DNA of 30,611 bases from a virus. Below are positions 8,650-14,099 of the stretch, piece after piece. Below the pieces are notes generated by a model. It was not told the origin of the DNA. It ran no database searches and saw only the letters and a program-made list of their open reading frames with translations. Location of the stretch: positions 1 through 30,611 of IMG/VR virus record IMGVR_UViG_3300034418_007081; one strand, given 5' to 3'. A program made the translations under genes and the position numbers. Each line of letters opens with the position of its first letter. Position 1 is the stretch's first letter.

Positions 8650-8701
8650 GGGCACTGGGTGTTTTAATATAGGAACAAAACAAACCATGATCCCAGTGCC
8701 C
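8650..8701 (-). other. Hairpin in the leader of the 8103 gene
   Basis: Perfect 10-bp arms, GGGCACTGGG (8650-8659) and CCCAGTGCCC (8692-8701), are separated by 32 bases, immediately upstream of the 8633 start. No T-run follows on the minus strand, so it is not a standard terminator. It may shield or separate the translation start, or process the transcript. Confidence 0.55.
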
Positions 8702-8708
8702 AGTATAT

Positions 8709-9167
8709 TTATCTGACCCATTTATAGGCTCGTCTTGTGACTATGGCATGTATGCTTTGTTGTGTTACACCCCATTCATCAGCGAGCAGTGTTTGACTGT
8801 CACCTAAACTGTGATTTCTGCGTATGGTTTGAACTTCTTGTTCAGTGAATAACTGTTTTACACCCCGAGTGCGACATTTATGTTCCATGTGTTCCTGTGG
8901 GTTCATTATACGCATATGATAGGGATTCACACACAGTTTGTTGCCACACATTTTGCGAATAAGTCTGGTTGGATCATCGTTGGTGCGTTTTTCTACTCGA
9001 CAATACCTATCCCAGAGTATGCGATGCACATAACAGAGTTTACCGTGCCAGCGTGTTATGGGTTGTCCACTGGCATTCACACCGCCGGGCCATATCCAAC
9101 AAGTTTCTTTATCCACGGGTTGTATGCGTTTTAACAGGTGTTCTACTGTGTTAGTCAGCATCGTCAT
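8709..9167 (-). CDS. HNH endonuclease with C-terminal helix-turn-helix
   Basis: This protein of about 152 residues (start at the ATG at 9167 or 9161) is a small HNH nuclease of the type found as free-standing homing or nicking enzymes in phages. Near the N-terminus is CWIWPGGVNASGQP, followed by YVHRILWDRYC (first His) and MCGNKLCVNPYHMRIM (Asn and last His), the usual HNH_3 layout. Cysteines in the CGNKLC segment may bind a structural metal. The last 45 residues (FTEQEVQTIRRNHSLGD then LADEWGVTQQSIHAIVTRRAYKWV) form an AP2/HTH-like DNA-binding tail. The start overlaps the end of the preceding gene. Confidence 0.82.
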   Translation of the reverse strand: MTMLTNTVEHLLKRIQPVDKETCWIWPGGVNASGQPITRWHGKLCYVHRILWDRYCRVEKRTNDDPTRLIRKMCGNKLCVNPYHMRIMNPQEHMEHKCRTRGVKQLFTEQEVQTIRRNHSLGDSQTLLADEWGVTQQSIHAIVTRRAYKWVR

Positions 9168-9513
9168 CACCAAATAGCCTATTCCAATGACTTTGTTGTT
9201 TCCAAAACTCTGCCATTTGTTCTGCTAAATCTTGTTTACTTGTGACTACTTCTACACTAATCCTGCTATCAGCGTCTATGAGATTCTTACTCTCATCTTT
9301 CCAGCGTAGATTATTCAGCACAACACCTTTGGTTCTGGCTGCTTTGATAGTAGTTTCCCATCGTCTAAAGTTTCTATTGCCGGGATCCACATAACATGTT
9401 AACTCTTGCTGTGTTTTAACCCCCACAAGTTTTACACGACAGATCATTCCGCCGTGCTTGCTTTCGATATCATTAATATCACTTATAAATGCTGGTTCGT
9501 TTAATCGTGCCAT
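9151..9513 (-). CDS. Unknown early protein with acidic C-terminus
   Basis: This 120-residue protein is not recognised. It has its own strong promoter (9545-9574) and a ribosome-binding site (CGGAG) before ATG 9513. The centre has a beta-barrel-like strand series (MICRVKLVGVKTQQELTCYVDP) and a basic patch (NRNFRRWETTIKAARTKG). The C-terminus ends RLFGDDDAD, an aromatic plus acidic tip of the kind single-strand DNA-binding proteins use to bind partners. An OB-fold nucleic-acid binding role is a possibility from this shape only. The end overlaps the HNH gene. Confidence 0.62.
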   Translation of the reverse strand: MARLNEPAFISDINDIESKHGGMICRVKLVGVKTQQELTCYVDPGNRNFRRWETTIKAARTKGVVLNNLRWKDESKNLIDADSRISVEVVTSKQDLAEQMAEFWKQQSHWNRLFGDDDAD

Positions 9514-9544
9514 TTTTTGTCTCCGTTCAGTGTTATCATTGTAT

Positions 9545-9574
9545 ATTATACTACTTGTATTTAGCCGTTGTCAA
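9545..9574 (-). promoter_or_regulatory. Minus-strand sigma70 promoter for the 9151-9513 gene
   Basis: A perfect TTGACA (9569-9574) and TATAAT (9545-9550) are separated by 18 bases, with an A-tract (AAAAAAAC) directly upstream of the -35. The spacer and -10 contain ACAAGTAGTATAATATAC, nearly identical to the promoter at 14487-14515, which points to a shared regulator. Confidence 0.85.
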
Positions 9575-9756
9575 GTTTTTTTGTTGTTTTGGGTGTATTG
9601 TTCACAGTAGTGTTTGCAAAGTGTGTATAGTTCCCCCGCAGTGTCTGTGGTGTAATCTGTTACAGGTGCGTAAGTCATTATTTCTATGATTACTCTATGT
9701 AGATTAGGATGTATATTTTTAGGTGGTTTATTCATCCACACAGTGTTATTTGCCAT
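9571..9756 (-). CDS. Small unknown protein, 61 aa
   Basis: This 61-residue frame is not recognised. It begins MANNTVWMNKPPKNIH and contains a central helix (LHRVIIEIMTYAP) and a second helix with two cysteines (LYTLCKHYCEQY). It overlaps the end of the upstream 118-residue gene by 11 bases, the coupling typical of this operon. Its end reaches into the A-tract and -35 region of the 9545-9574 promoter, so that promoter is embedded in the gene's 3' end. Confidence 0.55.
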   Translation of the reverse strand: MANNTVWMNKPPKNIHPNLHRVIIEIMTYAPVTDYTTDTAGELYTLCKHYCEQYTQNNKKT

Positions 9757-10102
9757 GTCTCATTGCCTCCAGCACACTCAATCTCTGCACTATAACACAG
9801 GCTTGGGGTGGTTGTGGGTTTGCGTTTGTGGGGTTTAGAGGATCCATGTAGAAGCAAACAGTGTCTGTGTATCGTGCGTGTTCACTATCATTGTGTAATA
9901 GGGTTGCGATGTTCAGTCTCTGTGCGGAGTTATATGCTATTATAACTGCTGAATATCCCAAGGGAACTAACATGCTTGCTACACCTTCTATATCACTGCG
10001 TGGGTTATCTGTGCCCTGTATAACTGTGATGGGTCCTGTGCGTATGCCCGGGCAAGTGCCAGATGTGTGTAGTGTGTTAAAATAGTCAAGCCACTGTTTC
10101 AT
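9746..10102 (-). CDS. Unknown early protein, 118 aa
   Basis: The start at ATG 10102 (MKQWLDYFNTLH) is chosen because GAGAGG lies eight bases before it and the ATG overlaps the TGA of the preceding mini-gene; an upstream ATG at 10132 has no such support. The protein carries strands PITVIQG and YSAVIIAYNSAQR and a C-terminal QACVIVQRLSVLEAM, consistent with a small alpha/beta fold. The family is not recognised. It belongs to the methyltransferase operon. Confidence 0.6.
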   Translation of the reverse strand: MKQWLDYFNTLHTSGTCPGIRTGPITVIQGTDNPRSDIEGVASMLVPLGYSAVIIAYNSAQRLNIATLLHNDSEHARYTDTVCFYMDPLNPTNANPQPPQACVIVQRLSVLEAMRHGK

Positions 10103-10164
10103 AGTTCTAACCTCTCGTGTATAAACTCGCAATAATCTGGGTCTATTTCTGTATTGATTATCAT
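10099..10164 (-). CDS. 21-aa mini-gene resembling a methyltransferase C-terminus
   Basis: A 21-codon frame starts at ATG 10164, which overlaps the TGA of the methyltransferase gene (ATGA), and ends in a TGA overlapping the next ATG at 10102. AGGAGA lies five bases upstream. It encodes TEIDPDYCEFIHERL, which closely parallels the last residues of the preceding methyltransferase (TEISPDYIDIANRRL) and the C-termini of that family in general. Its first four residues (MIIN) also match the methyltransferase start. It may be the relic of an internally deleted second methyltransferase, or simply a coupling peptide. No independent function can be claimed. Confidence 0.5.
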   Translation of the reverse strand: MIINTEIDPDYCEFIHERLEL

Positions 10165-10910
10165 GTTAGTCTCCTATTTGCTATATCAATATAGTCCGGG
10201 CTGATTTCTGTGCCAATACCAATCCTGCTATTCTGTTTGGCTATCTTGATTGTAGTGCCCGAGCCAGCAAAGGGATCATATACGGTATCGCCCGTGTTTG
10301 TCCAAGTTAGAATCTGATCTTCTGCTAACTGCTCTGGCATAATCGCAGGGTGTTCAAATGCTATTTTATCTTTGGTTGTATGGCCACCACCAACAGTGTA
10401 TACAAACACATTGTTCAACTTAGTGTGCGTGTTGCGTTTGGTTTTTTTGTATTCAATAGTGCCTGCTTTACCGCGATATCGCATATTTGCTTCACCAGTA
10501 TACGCTGTTTCACGCATCAACTGGTTGAAGGTCTTTGGCTTTCCTAAACTAAAGCAAAAGATATATTCCCATGCTTGATGATATCGTGGGCTGCTGCTTG
10601 AACTTGGCATTGGGTTTCTTTTAACATAAATCATGGTGTCATTTAGTTTAAAACCCGCGTCAATGAATGCTAATGCTTGACGCATACTTGTGCCAGTTTC
10701 GCTACCTTTTACAGTAGCATCAGCAACATTCCAAACAATAACACCTCCTGGTTTTACTATTCTCTTTAACTCCGGAAGCATATTTGGTAAATCAAAATCA
10801 AAACCCGTGTATTCTCGTAGGTTGTCGTATGGAGGACTTGTCAATACCATATCAACACAGTCATCTGGTTGTGTTCGCATCCATTCTACACAGTCTTGAT
10901 TGATGATCAT
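10161..10910 (-). CDS. DNA methyltransferase (N4-cytosine/N6-adenine class)
   Basis: This 249-residue S-adenosylmethionine-dependent DNA amino-methyltransferase carries the catalytic motif LTSPPYDNLREY at about residues 23-34. The SAM-binding motif DPFAGSGTTIKIAK is near the C-terminus (about 217-230), followed by the strand GIGTEISPDYIDIA. Catalytic motif first and SAM motif last is the beta-class order. NVADATVKGSETG and MIYVKRNPMPSSSSSPRY lie between, with the variable target-recognition stretch at about 125-190. It probably protects phage DNA from host restriction or alters regulation. No partner nuclease gene is nearby. The start overlaps the stop of the upstream gene (ATGA). Confidence 0.93.
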   Translation of the reverse strand: MIINQDCVEWMRTQPDDCVDMVLTSPPYDNLREYTGFDFDLPNMLPELKRIVKPGGVIVWNVADATVKGSETGTSMRQALAFIDAGFKLNDTMIYVKRNPMPSSSSSPRYHQAWEYIFCFSLGKPKTFNQLMRETAYTGEANMRYRGKAGTIEYKKTKRNTHTKLNNVFVYTVGGGHTTKDKIAFEHPAIMPEQLAEDQILTWTNTGDTVYDPFAGSGTTIKIAKQNSRIGIGTEISPDYIDIANRRLT

Positions 10911-11194
10911 TGTTCTGTCTTTGTTAACTGTTCACTGAGTAAGAATAAACTAAAGTCTAGGTTAGCAAGTTCTACATCAGGTATGTTAGCATATGTTTGT
11001 AGTAGGTTATTTTGTTTGCTGACGATTTCAAACAACTGCTGTTGCACAGTGCTGTGCCGTTTCATAATATTCAGCATGGTGCTTGCCAGTGTGTTTATTG
11101 TGGTCTGCAACTCAACTTGATTTTTTGCAAGTTGTTGTAGTATTTCATATGGATTATCATACTGTGCCATATCACCGAGATCTATTGGTTTCAT
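10907..11194 (-). CDS. Small coiled-coil protein, unknown
   Basis: Starting from ATG 11194 (MKPIDLGDMAQYDNPYE) this is a 95-residue, largely helical protein. Heptad-like stretches include EILQQLAKNQVELQTTINTL and LFEIVSKQNNLLQTYANI. Neither this ATG nor the one at 11170 has a good Shine-Dalgarno sequence, so the start is uncertain; an upstream frame reaching 11263 would run through the terminator hairpin and is unlikely. It is the first gene after the 11.3 kb leader RNA and overlaps the methyltransferase start by four bases. The family is not recognised. Confidence 0.55.
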   Translation of the reverse strand: MKPIDLGDMAQYDNPYEILQQLAKNQVELQTTINTLASTMLNIMKRHSTVQQQLFEIVSKQNNLLQTYANIPDVELANLDFSLFLLSEQLTKTEQ

Positions 11195-11221
11195 AGTGTA
11201 TTTAAGCCCGTGTGTTTTTGG

Positions 11222-11273
11222 GTAAAGAAAAACCCAACAAGTTGTCAGATTAGAGGAGACCACTTGTTGGGTT
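11222..11273 (-). terminator. Intrinsic terminator/attenuator before the methyltransferase operon
   Basis: On the minus strand, 12-bp perfect arms AACCCAACAAGT and ACTTGTTGGGTT (pairing 11262-11273 with 11231-11242), with a 19-base loop, are followed by a T-rich run (TTTTTCTTT). The shape and tail closely resemble the terminator at 15565-15603. Confidence 0.75.
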
Positions 11274-11340
11274 AGGTTAAACTAATCTAGGAGAATAGTT
11301 ATGCTGTATAATACACGACGCACTTGTTATGCGTGTATTG
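11222..11340 (-). ncRNA. Candidate structured leader RNA or small RNA ending in a terminator
   Basis: Transcription from the consensus promoter at 11347-11375 should start near 11340 and meet an intrinsic terminator at about 11222-11273. The transcript of about 119 nt would contain a first hairpin with AAUACACG and CGUGUAUU arms, then a linker, then the terminator. No start codon with a good ribosome-binding site is present on this strand within it. It could be a free small RNA, or an attenuator controlling the methyltransferase operon by antitermination. No known RNA family was recognised. Confidence 0.5.
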
Positions 11341-11346
11341 TTTATT

Positions 11347-11375
11347 ATTATACATATTTACAGTGCGTGTGTCAA
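11347..11375 (-). promoter_or_regulatory. Perfect consensus sigma70 promoter
   Basis: TTGACA (11370-11375) and TATAAT (11347-11352) are separated by exactly 17 bases, with an A-tract upstream (ATAAAAAAGG). The 16 bases covering the -35 and A-tract are the same as in the three 80-bp promoter cassettes, but the spacer lacks their palindromic operator. It faces the leader RNA at 11222-11340. Confidence 0.88.
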
Positions 11376-11399
11376 CCTTTTTTATCACGCTGTCTCCTA

Positions 11400-11753
11400 T
11401 TAGTAGTCTACGGTTGTATAACAAGGTGTTAGTGTTGAACGCACCCGAGTGAATACTGCCCGTGGATGACACTGCCAACCCAACTTAGGGCCAATATTGG
11501 AATATTCATCCAGTGTTTTTTGTAGGCTATCAATATATTCTTCTGATACATTTTCTACAACCACAGCATCACAAGTCTTGGCTGCCTTTTTGTATATGGC
11601 ACTTGCTGTATTGCGGAATAACCAAACGGTATTTTTGCCTTCTAGACATTTAACAGGGTTGCGGTTATATTTGAAACGCCCGATAATGCTGACTAAGTCT
11701 GGTGTATGTGCTACATTATCGATTGTGATTGCTTCGAAGTTTGTGTTTTTCAT
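11400..11753 (-). CDS. Unknown early protein, second gene of a promoter cassette unit
   Basis: This 117-residue protein starts with MKNTNFEAITIDNVAHTP, its ATG overlapping the TAA of the upstream 57-residue gene (TAATG) after GAGGAGGCAGCGTA. It contains a likely alpha/beta core (LVSIIGRFKYNRNPVKC, VWLFRNTASAIYKKAAK, CDAVVVENVSEEYIDSL) and ends TLTPCYTTVDY. The family is not recognised. It is co-transcribed from the first 80-bp promoter cassette. A host-takeover role is only suggested by its position. Confidence 0.68.
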   Translation of the reverse strand: MKNTNFEAITIDNVAHTPDLVSIIGRFKYNRNPVKCLEGKNTVWLFRNTASAIYKKAAKTCDAVVVENVSEEYIDSLQKTLDEYSNIGPKLGWQCHPRAVFTRVRSTLTPCYTTVDY

Positions 11754-11926
11754 TACGCTGCCTCCTCTACAAGAGTTTCAAGTTTTAGTTTTAGAAGTTG
11801 GGGGTTGTTTCTGTAAGTGTTTTGGAAAGTTTTAATAGCCCAACTAGCAACCATACGGTCTTCACTGTTTGCTGGGTATTGCTTTAGGATCTTTGCAACT
11901 ATTTTGAACCGTTCTGCGTTAGTCAT
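11753..11926 (-). CDS. Small unknown early protein, 57 aa
   Basis: This 57-residue frame starts exactly at the ATG that closes the 80-bp promoter cassette (11924-12003), so its expression signals are clear. It begins MTNAERFKIVAKILKQYP, is helical and basic throughout, and ends KLKLETLVEEAA. Its TAA overlaps the next start (TAATG). The family is not recognised; the size and charge would fit a small regulator or host-protein inhibitor, but nothing in the sequence proves that. Confidence 0.75.
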   Translation of the reverse strand: MTNAERFKIVAKILKQYPANSEDRMVASWAIKTFQNTYRNNPQLLKLKLETLVEEAA

Positions 11927-12003
11927 TTTGTATTCTCCTAGTTCGTTTGTTTAACTTATTCTTTATAATAACACGGTATTGCTACCTGTCAACCTTTTTT
12001 ATT
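11924..12003 (-). repeat. 80-bp promoter cassette, copy 1
   Basis: This is the first of three identical 80-bp copies. Read on the minus strand it holds an A-tract, TTGACA (11987-11992), the palindromic core GGTAGCAATACC filling the spacer (11975-11986), TATTAT (16-base spacing), an untranslated leader, CTAGGAGAATACAAA as ribosome-binding region and finally the ATG of the next gene. Confidence 0.95.
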
Positions 12004-12193
12004 ACGCTGAGTCCTCTTGAAACTTCTTGTAAGATGCTTCCGGACCCAGTTCTAATCTGTTCCAGTTATTCTCCCCAGACCATTGATTTGCTTGTTGAAC
12101 TAATGCATTACAATCAAAGTAATCATTGACTGTGCCAAAACTTACTTGAACATCATCCAAATAAACATACAATGTGTAAAACTTGTGTGTCAT
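12002..12193 (-). CDS. Small unknown early protein, 63 aa
   Basis: The start at ATG 12193 (MTHKFYTLYVYLDD) is chosen because GAGGAGACAGCGTA precedes it and it overlaps the TAA of the upstream gene; an in-frame start ten codons earlier lacks this. The protein has a beta-hairpin-like start (YTLYVYLDDVQVSFGTV) and a helix with NALVQQANQWSG, ending KKFQEDSA. The family is not recognised. It is the second gene of the unit driven by promoter cassette copy 2, and its stop lies at the edge of cassette copy 1. Confidence 0.66.
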   Translation of the reverse strand: MTHKFYTLYVYLDDVQVSFGTVNDYFDCNALVQQANQWSGENNWNRLELGPEASYKKFQEDSA

Positions 12194-12420
12194 TACGCTG
12201 TCTCCTCTGTAATAACATCCCAAGCATTGAAGTCATCATACTCAACACCAACACGCAAACACGCCATTTCTTTTACAGTGTCAGCATCATCAAAGTATTC
12301 ACCATAACCACTGTCAATGTAAAGAGCAGTTTCAGCATCACTCATTACAATCTTGTTCAGTAGATTGCCAGTCTGTGGGCAATAGTTCATCATTACAAAG
12401 TTGTCTAGTTGCTGTGTCAT
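12193..12420 (-). CDS. Small acidic early protein, 75 aa
   Basis: This 75-residue, strongly acidic protein starts exactly at the ATG closing promoter cassette copy 2. It begins MTQQLDNFVMMNYCPQTGN and includes SDAETALYIDSGYGEYFDDAD and a tail with EYDDFNAWDVITEETA. The net negative charge is high for its size, as in DNA-mimic or anti-host proteins of phages, but that comparison rests on composition only. The family is not recognised. It is coupled to the following gene by TAATG. Confidence 0.72.
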   Translation of the reverse strand: MTQQLDNFVMMNYCPQTGNLLNKIVMSDAETALYIDSGYGEYFDDADTVKEMACLRVGVEYDDFNAWDVITEETA

Positions 12421-12497
12421 TTTGTATTCTCCTAGTTCGTTTGTTTAACTTATTCTTTATAATAACACGGTATTGCTACCTGTCAACCTTTTTTATT
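12418..12497 (-). repeat. 80-bp promoter cassette, copy 2
   Basis: This copy is identical in all 80 bases to the copies at 11924 and 13687. The -35 region overlaps the end of the upstream 133-residue gene: the cassette's AAGGTTGACAGGTAG is read as its last codons and stop. The operator core is at 12469-12480. Confidence 0.95.
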
Positions 12498-12877
12498 TGT
12501 TTAGAAAGAGGAATACGAACATCAACTAACCAATAGTCATCACTATTATCTCCCATCAATGTGGCAGTCTTGTCAAGTCTTTCAACTGCTTTCCATTTTT
12601 TCTTGCTGTTCTTAAAACGCAGTTTATACTTACGCCAAGGAACGGCACCAATATCTTCACTGCAAAACTGAAATGCGACATTATTGTGTGAGGCTGTCTT
12701 ACAAGTCGCGGATTCAGTTAGCCAAGCGTGACGCCCGATCAAACTATAACCCAAACGACGCTGACTGCGTGTCAGTAAATCCCAACCGCGGTGGGCATTA
12801 CACCCTTCTAAATCAATATAGCCGCTGTCATTGATAAGTTTAGCAGTAATGCTGTTAGTAAAATGGTTGATAATCAT
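12476..12877 (-). CDS. Unknown early protein whose 3' end is formed by the promoter repeat
   Basis: The start at ATG 12877 is chosen because AGGAG lies eight bases upstream; a GTG one codon earlier also exists. The 133-residue protein contains SGYIDLEGCNAHRGWDLL, an arginine-rich stretch (RSQRRLGYSLIGRHAWL) and a basic segment (RKYKLRFKNSKKKWKAVERL). Its last residues, KKVDR, and its stop codon come from the 80-bp promoter cassette. The family is not recognised. It is the second gene of the unit driven by cassette copy 3. Confidence 0.66.
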   Translation of the reverse strand: MIINHFTNSITAKLINDSGYIDLEGCNAHRGWDLLTRSQRRLGYSLIGRHAWLTESATCKTASHNNVAFQFCSEDIGAVPWRKYKLRFKNSKKKWKAVERLDKTATLMGDNSDDYWLVDVRIPLSKQIKKVDR

Positions 12878-12888
12878 CACGCTGTCTC

Positions 12889-13689
12889 CTAGTTCGTTAC
12901 CTTTATGGCGCTTGTTTCTTTAGAATATTTTGGATCTATAACGGTTTCCGATAGTTGCATGTATTTTTTAATATCACCTTTTCGATAAGCGTTGCATATC
13001 CGTAGTTGCTCAACACTCATTTGATCGTCTCTAATATAAGTCATTGCATAAAATGTTAAGTGATGTGTTGCGTTATCTGCAGGTGTTACTGTAAACTGTC
13101 GTTTTTTATAAGTCAGATTTATATTCAGAGAGTTCTGGCCTATAGCACCATGGCCCAAGAACGCACCTTGTTTTAGAGGCAATAAGTAATCTTTTCTGTA
13201 TGAAACGCCGTCGTCTGTGCGTTTTATTTTAGATGGTGGCGGCAAATGAACAATATTTTCGATTTCTTCTATGTCAATAAAAGTTCCTGTTCTTTCACGG
13301 TATCTACCAAAAGCGTGTGGTGTTATTTTAACACAGCCTAGTTTGTCTGTAATAGTCCAGTTTGCTCTGTTTTTTAACAAAAGTTTTCTACTGACAACAT
13401 AACAATGCAAAGGGTTTCCCAAATATTTGTCAAGTTGCCAATACCGTTTACCTGTTTGCCAAAATGGTAAACGGTATTGATACCGTTTACCTGTTTGCGG
13501 TATTTTACCTTGTGCCATAATCTGCAAATCTTTTTCATCGTCTTTCAATGTGCGTGGATTAAATATTCCTACTTTGGCAAAAGCAAGTTTGAAACTACGC
13601 ATAGCCTCTTCGTCTTTTAAAAGGTCATTCCACATGTCAGAGTTTATCATGTCCAACTCGTCTTTGCTAAAAGTTTCCATATCGTTCAT
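12889..13689 (-). CDS. Unknown 266-aa early protein with embedded palindrome; possible initiator or DUF4258-like
   Basis: This is the largest unrecognised early protein and starts at the ATG closing promoter cassette copy 3. Residues about 63-85 contain a short peptide repeat (QTGKRYQYRLPFWQTGKRYW) created by a 19-bp DNA direct repeat flanking a 26-bp palindrome. Residues about 120-150 read KITPHAFGRYRERTGTFIDI, resembling the 'HA..R..ER' start of DUF4258/RelE-like folds. The following strands (SYRKDYLLPL, LNINLTYKKRQFTVTPAD) could complete such a fold. Repeats inside a gene recall lambda O and its iterons, so an initiator role is an alternative. Neither assignment is secure. Confidence 0.6.
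   Translation of the reverse strand: MNDMETFSKDELDMINSDMWNDLLKDEEAMRSFKLAFAKVGIFNPRTLKDDEKDLQIMAQGKIPQTGKRYQYRLPFWQTGKRYWQLDKYLGNPLHCYVVSRKLLLKNRANWTITDKLGCVKITPHAFGRYRERTGTFIDIEEIENIVHLPPPSKIKRTDDGVSYRKDYLLPLKQGAFLGHGAIGQNSLNINLTYKKRQFTVTPADNATHHLTFYAMTYIRDDQMSVEQLRICNAYRKGDIKKYMQLSETVIDPKYSKETSAIKVTN
13441..13498. repeat. Iteron-like direct repeats around a 26-bp palindrome
   Basis: The 19-mer ATACCGTTTACCTGTTTGC occurs at 13441-13459 and 13480-13498. Between them a perfect palindrome (13466-13491) has arms GGTAAACGGTAT and ATACCGTTTACC around TG. Its centre, GGTATTGATACC, differs by one base from the operator core in the three promoter cassettes (GGTATTGCTACC). Confidence 0.92.
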
Positions 13690-13766
13690 TTTGTATTCTC
13701 CTAGTTCGTTTGTTTAACTTATTCTTTATAATAACACGGTATTGCTACCTGTCAACCTTTTTTATT
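13687..13766 (-). repeat. 80-bp promoter cassette, copy 3
   Basis: This is the third identical copy, driving the 266-residue gene and the 133-residue gene behind it. The operator core is at 13738-13749, directly abutting the -35. Confidence 0.95.
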
Positions 13767-13767
13767 A

Positions 13768-14094
13768 TCATCTTGATGCATGATATTCGGTGTCCAAAAC
13801 ACTGTGTCCACGATTGGTCATACACAGTTTTAGAACCCGTTTAAAGTTGTATTCCTTCTCGTCCAACAAATACAAACTTGCTGGGCGAACAAACCAGTTA
13901 TACCAAGCCTTGGGTATATCTGTGATTTTGGCGTTCTCGTGTGCAATACGCAAACAGGTGTCCAAATCATCTTCATAGCGTAGTGCTACTTCTGGACTAC
14001 GGGCACCTCCACTGTCTACTACTGTGCGAGTGCCCACGCCACTACACCCTGCGAGTGTAGCGGCAATGATTACGGTGGGGATTATTTTACGCAT
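13768..14094 (-). CDS. Small lipoprotein
   Basis: This 108-residue protein begins MRKIIPTVIIAATLAGCSG: two positive residues, a hydrophobic stretch and a lipobox (LAGC) with Cys17 as the predicted lipidated residue. The mature part has two further cysteines (DTCLRIAHENAKI and KLCMTNRGHSVL), probably a disulfide in the periplasm. The closing 'C...RGH.VL' pattern is often seen in short bacterial and phage lipoproteins. It is coupled to the gene before it. A role in superinfection exclusion or as a spanin-like partner is possible but not shown. Confidence 0.75.
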   Translation of the reverse strand: MRKIIPTVIIAATLAGCSGVGTRTVVDSGGARSPEVALRYEDDLDTCLRIAHENAKITDIPKAWYNWFVRPASLYLLDEKEYNFKRVLKLCMTNRGHSVLDTEYHASR

Positions 14095-14099
14095 AACTA

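Noticed and set aside
10907-11263. Longer version of the coiled-coil protein starting at 11263
   Set aside because: The added 23 residues would be encoded by the terminator stem and T-run; starts at 11194 or 11170 are more plausible.
11300-11440. Short plus-strand frame starting ATG 11301 after AGGAGAATAGTT
   Set aside because: No plus-strand promoter is visible, the product is cysteine- and tyrosine-rich without family features, and it runs across the minus-strand promoter and into the end of the 11400-11753 gene; the leader similarity is better explained by a rearranged piece of the promoter cassette.
11924-13766. CRISPR array suggested by three identical repeats
   Set aside because: The repeats are 80 bp, separated by gene-length intervals, and contain promoter, ribosome-binding site and start codon; there are no short unique spacers.
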